DNA of 64,000 nt, from positions 248,001-312,000 of the forward strand of contig NZ_QNVY02000003.1 of NCBI RefSeq assembly GCF_003314435.2, written 5' to 3'. Below, piece by piece: positions 1-11,887 of this stretch (position 1 is its first letter; the number at the start of each line of letters is the position of its first letter). The position numbers and the translations under genes are program-made. The notes under the pieces are model-generated. The model was not told the origin of the DNA and ran no database searches. It worked only from the letters and a program-made list of their open reading frames with translations. The DNA is from Flavobacterium petrolei. GTDB taxonomy: Bacteria > Bacteroidota > Bacteroidia > Flavobacteriales > Flavobacteriaceae.

Positions 1-423
1 TCTGTTGGTAACGATTCCTTTTAGTATTTGATTTTCATCTACAATTGGAATACCTCCAATACCAAATTCTTTCATGGCGTTTTTGGCATCAGCAACCGTA
101 GAAGTTAATGGCAAAGTAACCGGATCGATAATCATTCCAGACTCTGCACGTTTTACTTTTCTAACTTTCGCAGCTTGTTGCTCGATAGTCATATTTTTAT
201 GCAAAACGCCTATTCCTCCTTCTTGAGCCATAGCAATTGCCATAGCACTTTCGGTTACGGTATCCATAGCAGCGGATACAATAGGAACATTTAGCGTTAT
301 ATTTCTTGAAAATTTTGATTGAATACTCACTTCGCGAGGAAGCACATTTGAGTAGTTAGGAACTAATAGAACATCATCGTAAGTTAATCCTTCACCGATA
401 ATCTTAGAGTTGTGTGCGATCAT
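1..423 (-). CDS. guaB: IMP dehydrogenase, N-terminal part (runs off the window)
   Basis: IMP dehydrogenase oxidises IMP to XMP with NAD+, the committed step to GMP, in the cytosol. Only the first 141 residues are inside the window; the reading frame is open to base 1. The N-terminus carries the family signature GLTYDDVLL near residues 12-20, then the barrel segment with SAAMDTVTE and [10 protein letters not shown]. The first CBS domain begins near residue 96 (GMIIDPVTL). The start is the ATG complementary to 421-423, which places the protein exactly at the family N-terminus. A TATATTTG box 30 bases upstream on the same strand fits a promoter. The identification is secure; only the catalytic cysteine loop cannot be checked because it lies outside. 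Confidence 0.95.
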   Translation of the reverse strand, partial: MIAHNSKIIGEGLTYDDVLLVPNYSNVLPREVSIQSKFSRNITLNVPIVSAAMDTVTESAMAIAMAQEGGIGVLHKNMTIEQQAAKVRKVKRAESGMIIDPVTLPLTSTVADAKNAMKEFGIGGIPIVDENQILKGIVTNR

Positions 424-452
424 TGCAATTGTAGTTGGAGTTTAATTGCGTG

Positions 453-460
453 CAAATATA
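453..460 (-). promoter_or_regulatory. Probable -7 box of guaB (TATATTTG)
   Basis: On the minus strand this reads TATATTTG, an exact match to the Bacteroidetes -7 consensus TAnnTTTG, 30 bases upstream of the guaB start codon. No good TTG element is seen at the expected -33 spacing, so only the -7 part is supported. Confidence 0.5.
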
Positions 461-587
461 GATAATTTTAAGCAAAAAATTGCTATCATTTTCCAATAAA
501 TAATTAAATTGCAGTTCAAAGTCAATTCTTTGGTTCCAAATTACCCCTTGCTTTCCAACCCAGAAAATCCGTTTAATTTATTTTGCT

Positions 588-3119
<2,532 letters not shown>

Positions 3120-3127
3120 ACAGCAAT

Positions 3128-4522
3128 TTATTTTTTAGTATTCTTAAAAATAACATTCAGTCCCAGTTGAAAAGAAAGACTATTTGCCTTGGTAACATCG
3201 CTGTATTCTAAAAGATTATCGGCAAGAACGTAGAAATTCACAGGTCCAAAATGACTGGATAATCCCAATCCTATATTCTTGTACGAATACGAATCCAATG
3301 TGTACGTGGCTTTCATTTGCAATGCCTTGAATATTTTTCTTCGGTAATACGTGGTAAATGCTACTAATGGCGTTCTTGGCGTAGACATCACAAATAACTG
3401 GGCACCAACCGCACTTTTATAAGTCGTTTCCGGATCATAATTAAGACAATTACAATCTTCTGGTCTTTCTTCATCAAAGGAATACTGAACCGAAGTATTG
3501 AATTTTGCCGGACGCCAAGTTGTGTAATCCGCGTACAAGGTATCCAAAGGAATGGCTTCTTTAAATTCTTGATATCCGCCTCCTGCGGAATTTCCGGAAC
3601 TGAAATTTGGAATCACACCTTCGTATTTGTAAGTTCCTTTAAAGGTTAAACTCTCCACTTCTTTGCTGTGTTTAATGAAACCTACGTCAATAATACTGGC
3701 GGTAACTTGTATGTTTTTCTTTGGATAATAGGTAAAACCGGCATCAAATCCCAAACCTAAATTACCCCCGAGAAGAGCTCTTTTAGTAATATCTTTGGCT
3801 ACATTTGGCTCATAATCTTGATCATCATATTGAGCAATACCAGAGGTGTTAAGCTGCAATTGAGAATAAATCATCTGTTCATAAACTCCTGTATCTGAAG
3901 AAATCGTGTAGATGTAACCGGAGTTGTTCGTAGAATTAGCATTGTAAATACTCGAATAAATTTTTCCACGTACTCCTAAAATAAACTTTTCGGTGATGTT
4001 TTTATGAAATCCGAGATGAAATACCGATAGCATTTCTGCTTTGGCACTCAAATCGCCCAAATTAAACACTTTACCCAAATAGTTTCTATTTCCGTCTAAA
4101 GCTAAAATGGCAATGTCTTTAGGAACATAACTCAGCATATCGAATTCCTGATACATTCCAAACGAAATATAGGAATCACTTTGTTCTCCAGCTATTTTGA
4201 AACCACCGTTAAAAATTTCTATTTGTTCGTTGATTGCTACTTTATCTTTTCGGGTGGAAGAAAATACTGCATTGCGTAATTTCACATTAAAATCTACTCC
4301 ATTATCTGCAAATAAATCATAGGCCGAAAACCCGCTTGAGCCTACGTTTGCAGAAATCCCAGACAATAAAGGAACTCCAGCATACCAATTGTACTTGAAA
4401 TCGGCACCCGGATTAGTCATCAAAGACTGAGGAACTGAAGTAAAATTATATAAAATTTGTTTGTTTTGTGAAAAGCAATCTATCGCCAGGAATAGAACAA
4501 AAATCAAGATTATTTTTCTCAT
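3128..4522 (-). CDS. DUF5723-like outer-membrane beta-barrel protein
   Basis: A 464-residue protein with a signal peptide (cleavage near residue 18, after CFS) and many alternating hydrophobic strands ending in a final strand rich in aromatic residues, as in outer-membrane barrels. The early NPGAD and GxPLLSG segments and the SGFSAYDLF motif resemble the DUF5723 family, which is related to PorV/PorP-type barrels of Bacteroidetes. No biochemical role is known to me. It is translationally coupled to the upstream lipoprotein gene through an ATGA overlap (4519-4522), so the two products probably work together at the outer membrane. The family call rests on pattern recognition without a search. 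Confidence 0.65.
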   Translation of the reverse strand: MRKIILIFVLFLAIDCFSQNKQILYNFTSVPQSLMTNPGADFKYNWYAGVPLLSGISANVGSSGFSAYDLFADNGVDFNVKLRNAVFSSTRKDKVAINEQIEIFNGGFKIAGEQSDSYISFGMYQEFDMLSYVPKDIAILALDGNRNYLGKVFNLGDLSAKAEMLSVFHLGFHKNITEKFILGVRGKIYSSIYNANSTNNSGYIYTISSDTGVYEQMIYSQLQLNTSGIAQYDDQDYEPNVAKDITKRALLGGNLGLGFDAGFTYYPKKNIQVTASIIDVGFIKHSKEVESLTFKGTYKYEGVIPNFSSGNSAGGGYQEFKEAIPLDTLYADYTTWRPAKFNTSVQYSFDEERPEDCNCLNYDPETTYKSAVGAQLFVMSTPRTPLVAFTTYYRRKIFKALQMKATYTLDSYSYKNIGLGLSSHFGPVNFYVLADNLLEYSDVTKANSLSFQLGLNVIFKNTKK

Positions 4523-5070
4523 TCTACTACTAAATAAGCGGTTACACCTGAACGCAATTTTAATCTACCTGAACTATTCTCATTCAATGTAGCACCCGGC
4601 AACATCGTCAATGTAAAAACAATTTTTGTAGTTCTTTTTAATAAGTCAAGTTGGGCATTTTCGAATATTTCAGTCTTGGTAACTTTATTTTCTGCGCCTG
4701 TGTATGCAGGAACAGAAAAATTAGTAGCATGAACCCGTTGATTATTATTGTCTAAAAATACTAAATCTACTGAATAAGCTCTATTTATGGTGTTTTCCAT
4801 TTCAAAGAAAAACTCTACTTTTTTCAAATTATCTCTAAAAAAATCATCATTGAACACATCAACGGTTGGTGTATCAAAAATCACGCTTTGCTCTACTCCA
4901 TTTGTAACAAATTCATTTGCCGGAACATCAAAATATACTAAATTAGCTACGAAAATAGGCTCCAATTTTAAATCATTCGCCTGATCATAATCTAAATCAC
5001 TTGCACATGAAAAAGAAAATACTAGAAGAATTAATAGGCCTACAACTCTATTTAAAGCAGGTCGTTTCAT
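4519..5070 (-). CDS. Lipoprotein of unknown function
   Basis: A 183-residue lipoprotein. The signal peptide ends in FSFSC with the lipidated cysteine at residue 22. The rest is beta-rich with no motif I recognise; the middle (residues 75-155) looks like a single beta-sandwich. It is the first gene of a two-gene operon and overlaps the following barrel gene by four bases, which suggests a partner of that barrel. No promoter matching the Bacteroidetes consensus was found just upstream. Function unknown. Confidence 0.7.
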   Translation of the reverse strand: MKRPALNRVVGLLILLVFSFSCASDLDYDQANDLKLEPIFVANLVYFDVPANEFVTNGVEQSVIFDTPTVDVFNDDFFRDNLKKVEFFFEMENTINRAYSVDLVFLDNNNQRVHATNFSVPAYTGAENKVTKTEIFENAQLDLLKRTTKIVFTLTMLPGATLNENSSGRLKLRSGVTAYLVVE

Positions 5071-5179
5071 AATTTTATAAGTTAAAGGTAATTTAGTGGA
5101 TATTATTACTCAACGCATCAATACTACACTTAGTATCAACATTGTAAAGAGTTCAACTATATTTTTGTTTATTTTATTT

Positions 5180-6043
5180 CTAATGAAATTCCCCAAACAA
5201 CTTAGATGCTTCATTGTAAGCGCTTTCAAAACTCATTGGACTCATATTTGTAAATTCCTTTTGTGCTGTAAAATAAGACAATAATTTCTCCGTAGGCATA
5301 TTACCTGTTAAATTATCAGTCGCCATTGGACAGCCACCAAAACCTTGAATAGCACCATCGTATCGACGGCATCCTGCTTTGTACGCAGCATCAATTTTCT
5401 CAAACCATTTATCAGGTGTGGTATGAAGGTGCGCACCAAATTCAATTTCGGGATATTTTGGAATTAAATTCGAAAATAAATACGAGATTACATCAGGAGT
5501 CGAACTTCCCACCGTATCCGAAAGTGACAGGATTTTCACTCCCATAATGGCCAATCTTTCCGTCCACTCTCCTACTATTTCAACGCTCCAGGGATCACCA
5601 TATGGATTACCAAAACCCATTGATAAATATGCCACCACTTCTTTGTTGCTTTTAGCTGCAATTTCCAGAATTTCCTGTAAGGTAATTAATGATTCGGCTA
5701 TAGTTTTGTGGGTATTCCTCATTTGGAAATTCTCAGAAATCGAAAAAGGGAAACCCAAATATTGTATCTCAGGATGAACTGCTGCCAAAGTTGCCCCTTG
5801 TGTATTAGCAATAATCGCTAAAAGTTTACTACGGGTTTGAGACAAATCAAGTCGTGCCAAAACTTCAGCTGTATCCTGCATTTGCGGAATTGCTTTTGGA
5901 GAGACAAAACTTCCAAAATCAATACTGTCAAAACCTACCCGCAATAACGATTGAATATAAGCCACTTTCTTTTCCGTAGGAATAAAGGGTTTGATGCCTT
6001 GCATGGCATCTCGTGGACATTCTATAATTTTTATTGGCTCCAT
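5180..6043 (-). CDS. Hydroxymethylglutaryl-CoA lyase
   Basis: Cleaves 3-hydroxy-3-methylglutaryl-CoA to acetoacetate and acetyl-CoA, the last step of leucine breakdown. At 287 residues it has the usual length. Visible family features are the start motif PRDAMQ (Arg11, Asp12, matching RDGLQ of other lyases), the metal-binding AHLHTT segment, and the flexible-loop motif GGCPMA whose cysteine is residue 238, followed by LTGN. The barrel starts directly after residue 3, so there is little room for a later start. An exact promoter lies only 7 bases upstream of the ATG, which implies an almost leaderless message. The gene stands alone; no other leucine-degradation gene is adjacent. Confidence 0.9.
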   Translation of the reverse strand: MEPIKIIECPRDAMQGIKPFIPTEKKVAYIQSLLRVGFDSIDFGSFVSPKAIPQMQDTAEVLARLDLSQTRSKLLAIIANTQGATLAAVHPEIQYLGFPFSISENFQMRNTHKTIAESLITLQEILEIAAKSNKEVVAYLSMGFGNPYGDPWSVEIVGEWTERLAIMGVKILSLSDTVGSSTPDVISYLFSNLIPKYPEIEFGAHLHTTPDKWFEKIDAAYKAGCRRYDGAIQGFGGCPMATDNLTGNMPTEKLLSYFTAQKEFTNMSPMSFESAYNEASKLFGEFH

Positions 6044-6050
6044 AGGAAGC

Positions 6051-6080
6051 CAAAGATACTAAAACTTGTAAAGTTGCAAA
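6051..6080 (-). promoter_or_regulatory. Promoter of HMG-CoA lyase: TTTG-N18-TATCTTTG
   Basis: On the minus strand TTTG (6077-6080) is followed after 18 bases by TATCTTTG (6051-6058), a close match to the Bacteroidetes promoter. The -7 box ends 7 bases before the ATG, so transcription should start within a few bases of the start codon. Confidence 0.6.
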
Positions 6081-6458
6081 ATTTCTAACTTGCTAAATTT
6101 TCACAAACAAAAACTGATCGAATTATATCGATTGTAACAGCTTAATTATTTCTATTAACCCACATTTTACACAAAAATTTAGAAACTTCTGTCCAAAAGC
6201 TGAAGTAACAGTTCAATTACAACTTGACAAACATTTAAAGAGCTATTTAATCTCAAGGCATGGTAAGCTTACAGTGCACTATGTTCAACAATTAACATAA
6301 AAGAGATAATCCGCTATTTTTATTGATTCTGTTTTTTTTCATAAAAAAAATTAAATTATCTACAATAAAACAACATTGAGACATTTTTTTAAACATAATA
6401 CATTATAATTAACATTTTATTTAGATATTTGACCTAACTAATCTTAAATAATCCAAAA
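6081..6458. other. Intergenic region upstream of susC-like gene
   Basis: About 380 very AT-rich bases without a convincing ORF. It presumably holds the promoter and any regulatory site of the susCD-like operon. A partial TATTTG motif occurs near 6426, but no full promoter match is evident and no sigma or anti-sigma gene is adjacent. Confidence 0.4.
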
Positions 6459-9446
6459 ATGAAAATTAAATTCAAACATTTTTTGAGTTTACTAATTGTA
6501 CTCTCCGTACAATTGACATTTGCTCAAGAAAGTACTATGTCAGGTAAAGTTACCGACATGGGCGGCCTTCCCGTTCCAGGTGCTAATATTGTAGTAAAAG
6601 GAACTACTATCAGCACACAAACAGGTTTTGATGGTGATTTCACCATTAATGCAAAAAAAGGACAAATTTTAATCGTCAGTTTTATAGGAATGAAAACGGT
6701 AGAAATTCCTGCATCTTCTGCAATGCTGATAAAGTTAAGTGATGCTTCCAATCAATTAGAAACTGTGGTTGTCGTGGGATACGGAACCCAAAGCAAAAAG
6801 AAACTAACGGATAATATTGCTCGTGTAACAGCAAAAGACATCCAACAAATTCCTGTATCGAATGTACAAAATGCTTTAGTTGGTAAATTAGCGGGGGTTC
6901 AAATCACGCAAACCAATGGTAAAGTTGATGGAGGAATAAACATTCGTGTACGTGGTGCTGCCAGTATTAGTGCGGGAACACAACCCCTATATGTTTTGGA
7001 CGGAATTCCTTTGGTAACTACAAATGAATCCAGCAACGGCGCACCAACCAACCCGCTGCTAACTTTAAGCCCAAACGAAATTGAATCTATTGATGTACTA
7101 AAAGATGCGTCATCAGCGGCTATTTATGGAGCCAGAGGTGCTAATGGTGTGGTATTGATTACTACTAAACGAGGAAAAGAAGGTAAAGGAACGTTTTCTA
7201 TCAACCTTTCTCAGGGAGTTAGTCAAGCTACTAATAAAAGAAAATGGTTGAATGCAGACCAATATATAGAATTGTTTACAGAAGCTTCTGTCAATGGACT
7301 CGGCGATGCAGCTGAAGCCGAAGATACTTTCGATTTCTTGGCTCAAGGTACAGATTGGAGAAACAGAGAAGTAGACACCGATTGGCAGGATACTGCATTT
7401 CAAGACGGATTCAATACCGATGCTGATTTTTCAGTTTCTGGAGGAGATGCTAATACTCGCTATTTCTTTTCTGGAGCTTACAACAATACTACAGGAATCA
7501 TCAATAGTAATGCGTTAGAAAGAGTAACTGCACGTACAAATGTTTCGCATAAGGTTTCAGACCGATTCACTGCTGGTATGAATTTGAGCTTTTCCAGATC
7601 ACAAATTGATCGAGTTCAGGATGACAACTCTTTCACAACACCACTACAGGCTGTAGCCCAATCACCATTATCTCCAGATCGATTAGAAGATGGTACAGCA
7701 AATCCAAACACGCTGTATGCTAATTATTTATTAGCTATTGATAATTCGTTTTGGAAAACAATAATGAGAAGAGTTACCGGAAAAGTGTATGGAGAATTTA
7801 AAATTATTCCTTCCTTAAAGGCTAATTCTGATTTTTCTTATGATCTTTTATCACAAACAGAGGATGCTTGGTATGGGAAAAACTCTCCTTTTATGGCTAC
7901 TGATGGAGAAGCTTACGCCACTTCTGTAAATAACGAGACATACATTTACAGTAATTATTTGACCTTTGACAAAACGTTTGGTGAGAAACATGACATTAAT
8001 GCCGTTGCGGGTATGGAGTTCAATAAATTCAATCGCAGATTTCAAAGTGTAACCAGTATTTATTTTCCAAATGACTCGTTCCAAACCGTAGATGGTGGAG
8101 CAGAAGTATCTGCAGGATCTGGAAACGAAACAGATTATACCTTTGTTTCTCAATTTGGCCGAATCACCTATTCATTCGCTGATAAATATATTTTCAAAGC
8201 AAGTATTCGTCGTGATGGCTCTTCTCGTTTTGGTAAAAATGAACGATTTGGAACTTTTCCAGCCTTCTCAGCTGGTTGGATTATTTCAGAAGAAGGCTTC
8301 TTAAAAGATAATGCTACTTTGACTTTCTTAAAACTTAAAGGAAGTTGGGGTAAATTAGGAAATGCCGAATTAGGAAATTTTGCTTCTCGCCAATTGTACG
8401 GTTCAAATCCTTATAACTTAAAATCAGGCCTTTCTTTCTCGCAAGCCGGAAATGACAACCTTACTTGGGAAAAATCTACGCAAATTGATTTTGGTGTTGA
8501 ATTTGGCTTATTAAACCGAATCAGTGTTGAAGCAGATTATTACAAAAAAAACACCGATGGATTGTTGTTTAGCGTACCATTAGCTTTAAGTTCTGGTGCA
8601 ACTTCCATTAATCAAAATATTGGTGAAGTTCAAAGTAGTGGTGTCGAATTTACTTTAAACACAAAAAATATTGATTCTGATAAACTAAAATGGAATACCA
8701 GCTTAAATATTACCACAAATCAATCTGAAGTAATATCGATGCCTAACAATAATAAAGACATCATCGGTACATTTACTATTAACAGAGTTGGAGAAAATAT
8801 ATCTTCCTTTTTCTTGGCAGAATATGCCGGAGTTGATCCTGCTAACGGTGACGCATTATATGTAAAAAACACTCTTCTTGCTGATGGATCTTTGGACAAA
8901 TCAACTACAAATGATTATGCCGAGGCGTCAAGAGTTGTTTCAGGAAATCCATTCCCAACCTTGATGGCTGGTATGACTAACACTATTAATTATAAAGGGA
9001 TTGATTTTTCTTTTACTTTCCAAGGAGAATGGGGCGCCAGTATTTATAACTCAGCTGGTAAATACCAATCTGTAGCTGCTGATTATTTTGACAACCAAAC
9101 TGTTGATCAATTAAATCGTTGGCAAAATCCTGGAGATATCACTAATGTTCCACAAGCAAGATTATATGGTAGCAACGGAACTGGCGAATCTACACGATTT
9201 TTAGATAAATCTGATTTTGTACGTTTAAGAAACCTAACCATAGGATATTCACTTTCCGGGAATGCTATTAAAGAACTTGGAATGAGCAGCGTTCGTCTTT
9301 ACGCAACGGGTGTCAACTTGCTTACATTCACAAACTATTCTGGTTATGACCCAGAAGCAAGAAGAGATGATACGGGTATTGGAGAAGAATTTTATTCTGC
9401 ACCACCTGCGAGAACAATTGCTTTAGGAGTAAATATTAATTTTTAA
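6459..9446 (+). CDS. SusC/RagA-family TonB-linked outer-membrane receptor
   Basis: A 995-residue receptor that forms the barrel through which a SusD-bound nutrient is taken up with TonB energy. In order: a signal peptide (residues 1-22, ending FAQ), a carboxypeptidase-D-like regulatory domain near 27-95 (GKVTDMGGLPVPGANIVVKG), a TonB-dependent plug near 100-230 containing the SusC signature VVVGYGTQ and the stretch SAAIYGARGANGVVLITTK, then the barrel ending in ALGVNINF with a C-terminal Phe. It is followed after 11 bases by its SusD partner. There is no N-terminal signalling extension and no adjacent sigma factor, so sigma-dependent trans-envelope control is unlikely. The substrate is not evident; neighbouring peptidases and arginine genes hint at peptides. 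Confidence 0.93.
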   Translation: MKIKFKHFLSLLIVLSVQLTFAQESTMSGKVTDMGGLPVPGANIVVKGTTISTQTGFDGDFTINAKKGQILIVSFIGMKTVEIPASSAMLIKLSDASNQLETVVVVGYGTQSKKKLTDNIARVTAKDIQQIPVSNVQNALVGKLAGVQITQTNGKVDGGINIRVRGAASISAGTQPLYVLDGIPLVTTNESSNGAPTNPLLTLSPNEIESIDVLKDASSAAIYGARGANGVVLITTKRGKEGKGTFSINLSQGVSQATNKRKWLNADQYIELFTEASVNGLGDAAEAEDTFDFLAQGTDWRNREVDTDWQDTAFQDGFNTDADFSVSGGDANTRYFFSGAYNNTTGIINSNALERVTARTNVSHKVSDRFTAGMNLSFSRSQIDRVQDDNSFTTPLQAVAQSPLSPDRLEDGTANPNTLYANYLLAIDNSFWKTIMRRVTGKVYGEFKIIPSLKANSDFSYDLLSQTEDAWYGKNSPFMATDGEAYATSVNNETYIYSNYLTFDKTFGEKHDINAVAGMEFNKFNRRFQSVTSIYFPNDSFQTVDGGAEVSAGSGNETDYTFVSQFGRITYSFADKYIFKASIRRDGSSRFGKNERFGTFPAFSAGWIISEEGFLKDNATLTFLKLKGSWGKLGNAELGNFASRQLYGSNPYNLKSGLSFSQAGNDNLTWEKSTQIDFGVEFGLLNRISVEADYYKKNTDGLLFSVPLALSSGATSINQNIGEVQSSGVEFTLNTKNIDSDKLKWNTSLNITTNQSEVISMPNNNKDIIGTFTINRVGENISSFFLAEYAGVDPANGDALYVKNTLLADGSLDKSTTNDYAEASRVVSGNPFPTLMAGMTNTINYKGIDFSFTFQGEWGASIYNSAGKYQSVAADYFDNQTVDQLNRWQNPGDITNVPQARLYGSNGTGESTRFLDKSDFVRLRNLTIGYSLSGNAIKELGMSSVRLYATGVNLLTFTNYSGYDPEARRDDTGIGEEFYSAPPARTIALGVNINF

Positions 9447-9457
9447 AAATTAAAAAA

Positions 9458-10849
9458 ATGAAATCAAATAAATTAATCTTATTTATTCTTTTCGCTACTT
9501 TTTTTGCAAGTTGTGATAATGAATTAGAAATTGATCCGAAACAAAATGAGGATGCAACAGTAACATTAAGTACTGAAACTGGTATCACTAACATATTAAC
9601 AGGTGCGTATGCTATTGCGGCTGACGGCGATGTTTACGGAGGTCGCATATTGACTTCTGCAGATTTACTGGCTCAAACCGGCATAACAGCAACCACTGAT
9701 TTTAGATGGAGAGGAACTTTTGGTGAATGCCGACAACTGTATTCTAAAAGTATTCTTGTTAACAATGCTTTTGTTCAGCAAATCTATGCCCGAAATTATC
9801 AAATAATTAATGCGGCAAATATTGTTATCGAAAATATAGACAAAGTCCAAGATCCTGAAAAACAAGCGACAATGGTTGCCGAAGCTAATTTCCTAAGGTC
9901 AATGGCATACTTTGATTTGGTTCGTTTCTTCGCAAAACCTTACGAAGCAGGTCAGGCAAATACACAATTAGGTGTGGTTATACAACCAAATGCCATCTAT
10001 GATTTTACTATTGATTTAGCAAAAGAAAGAAGTAGTGTTGACGAAGTGTATGCGGTAATAATTGCAGGTTTGAATCTAGCTTATAATGACCTTCCGGAAG
10101 ACAATAGTTTTTATGCAGACAAATACGCCGCCAAAGCTTTATTAGCAAGAGTTTATCTTCAACAAGGTAATTATCCTGCTGCCAGAGATGCGGCTCATGA
10201 TGTAATTGAAAATAGCGGCCGCACATTATCCACAAAATATGCAAACGCTTTCAACCATGATGTGAACCAAAGTGAGGATATTTTTGCAATCCAGATCACA
10301 AAACAAACTGGAGAAAATGAAATGACCAATTTATATGCTTCTGAAAATAACGGTGGTCGTGGTGGCGATATCGAAATCAGATCTACTTATTTAGCTAAAT
10401 TTACAGATCCTGCTGATGAAAGACGCAACTTTAATTACATCAACCCGGACAATGGCAGAAGATTGACTTCTAAATATACCAATCAATTTGGCGATGTTCC
10501 GTTAATTCGTTTGGCTGAAATGTATCTCATCAGAGCGGAAGCTAATTTTAGAGCCACAACTTTTGTAGGAAACACGCCGGTAGCAGATATCAATTTATTG
10601 AGAACACGCGCAAATGCAACAAATTTCCTGACTGTAACCTTAGCTACTATTTTAAGAGAACGCCAGTTGGAATTAGCAATGGAAGGTTTTGCTATCCATG
10701 ATTTAAAAAGAACAAAAGCTTCAATTGATGTTTTTGCTGATGGAACAGAATTGATTCCATATAATGACAACTCTTTGGTATTCCCTATTCCTTTAAGAGA
10801 AATGGATACCAACAGTAAAATCAGTCAAAATCCTGGATACGGAGGATAA
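9458..10849 (+). CDS. SusD/RagB-family nutrient-binding lipoprotein
   Basis: A 463-residue surface lipoprotein that caps the SusC barrel and binds the nutrient. The lipobox FASC places the acylated cysteine at residue 19, followed by DNELEIDP, typical of SusD. The helical TPR-like scaffold is visible in FLRSMAYFDLVRFF (near 147) and in RLAEMYLIRAEANFR (near 350). The C-terminus ends with NPGYGG, as in many family members. It is slightly shorter than starch-binding SusD. It forms a two-gene operon with the upstream susC-like gene and is closed by a strong hairpin terminator. Ligand unknown. Confidence 0.92.
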   Translation: MKSNKLILFILFATFFASCDNELEIDPKQNEDATVTLSTETGITNILTGAYAIAADGDVYGGRILTSADLLAQTGITATTDFRWRGTFGECRQLYSKSILVNNAFVQQIYARNYQIINAANIVIENIDKVQDPEKQATMVAEANFLRSMAYFDLVRFFAKPYEAGQANTQLGVVIQPNAIYDFTIDLAKERSSVDEVYAVIIAGLNLAYNDLPEDNSFYADKYAAKALLARVYLQQGNYPAARDAAHDVIENSGRTLSTKYANAFNHDVNQSEDIFAIQITKQTGENEMTNLYASENNGGRGGDIEIRSTYLAKFTDPADERRNFNYINPDNGRRLTSKYTNQFGDVPLIRLAEMYLIRAEANFRATTFVGNTPVADINLLRTRANATNFLTVTLATILRERQLELAMEGFAIHDLKRTKASIDVFADGTELIPYNDNSLVFPIPLREMDTNSKISQNPGYGG

Positions 10850-10871
10850 TCCAATTCCATTTTATTAGATA

Positions 10872-10909
10872 AAAAAAGCCCGAAATCAATTAAGATTTCG
10901 GGCTTTTTT
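10872..10909. terminator. Bidirectional terminator between susD-like gene and arginase gene
   Basis: An 11-bp perfect stem (AGCCCGAAATC / GATTTCGGGCT) with a 6-base loop, flanked by A and T tracts, lies between two convergent genes and can serve both. Confidence 0.9.
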
Positions 10910-10924
10910 ATACATTCTAAAAAA

Positions 10925-11887
10925 TTATTCAGTAGGAATAATAAGCTCCGCGGTAATCGCTTCTAAAACTTGAAAAGCAGTTTCTGCCATTTTATTTCCT
11001 TTGGTATCCAATAAAGGATTAATCTCAACAAACTCGATACAAACTACCTTTTTGGTTTGGATAATTTGATTGATGATTGCAATAATTTCATATTGGTCAA
11101 AACCTTTTGGAACCGGAGTTCCCGTTCCATAAGAAATCATATCACAATCCATGGAATCCACATCAAAAGAAACATACAAAACTTCACAATGCGACAATTT
11201 TGACAATGCTTCAGTAACACATTTCTGCAAACCTCGGTAACGCACTTCGTCCACCTTATAATTTTTGATCTGCAATTTTTCAATTTGCTTATCTTCCTCT
11301 TCTTCGGTATCCCGAACACCAAAATAAATCAGATTTTCGGCTAAAACTTTCGGTCCTTTATAGCCAATATTTTTCATGTCTTCCCAATGCTGTTGCGTTT
11401 CAGCTGGGACTTCGTTATTCTGACAACTCAAATTATCATCACCAAGGGCAGCCGATAACGGCATTCCGTGAATGTTTCCTGAAGGCGAAGTGTAAGGCGA
11501 ATGCAAATCAGCATGCGCATCAATCCAAAATACACCAATATTTTGCTCTGGATACGCGGCTTTGATCCCACTTAAAGTTCCTAATGCCGAAGAATGATCT
11601 CCTGACAATACTATTGGAAAATAATTCCCTTCTATATTTTTTTTGACTGCATTACAAACTCGGGTGCATTGCTCCACAACGTGCTCAATCCTTTTGGCCG
11701 AGGAACTGCGATTTTTATCATAAATCGATTCGTTATGCGTTTTTACATCTTCGAACTCAAATTGATTAAAATAATCGCTGTTTTTATTAATTGCAGCAAT
11801 TTCTATGGCATCAATTCCTAAGTCTGATCCTCTTGTTCCGGCTCCTATATCAGATCGATTCTTTATTAATTTTATTATTTTTCCCAT
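10925..11887 (-). CDS. Arginase-family ureohydrolase, probably arginase
   Basis: Predicted to hydrolyse arginine to ornithine and urea with a two-manganese centre. The 320-residue protein shows the three metal-binding signatures of the ureohydrolase family: GDHS near residue 96, DAHADLHSP near 124 and SFDVDSMD near 230, followed by GTGTPVP. Formiminoglutamase and agmatinase share these motifs. The assignment to arginase rests mainly on the gene just upstream, which encodes ornithine aminotransferase and overlaps it by one base (TAATG), so the product of one enzyme is the substrate of the next. A divergent AsnC/Lrp regulator probably controls the pair. Confidence 0.82.
   Translation of the reverse strand: MGKIIKLIKNRSDIGAGTRGSDLGIDAIEIAAINKNSDYFNQFEFEDVKTHNESIYDKNRSSSAKRIEHVVEQCTRVCNAVKKNIEGNYFPIVLSGDHSSALGTLSGIKAAYPEQNIGVFWIDAHADLHSPYTSPSGNIHGMPLSAALGDDNLSCQNNEVPAETQQHWEDMKNIGYKGPKVLAENLIYFGVRDTEEEEDKQIEKLQIKNYKVDEVRYRGLQKCVTEALSKLSHCEVLYVSFDVDSMDCDMISYGTGTPVPKGFDQYEIIAIINQIIQTKKVVCIEFVEINPLLDTKGNKMAETAFQVLEAITAELIIPTE

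Noticed and set aside
9665..9865. Minus-strand ORF inside the SusD gene
   Set aside because: Shadow of the real gene; no signal, motif or promoter.
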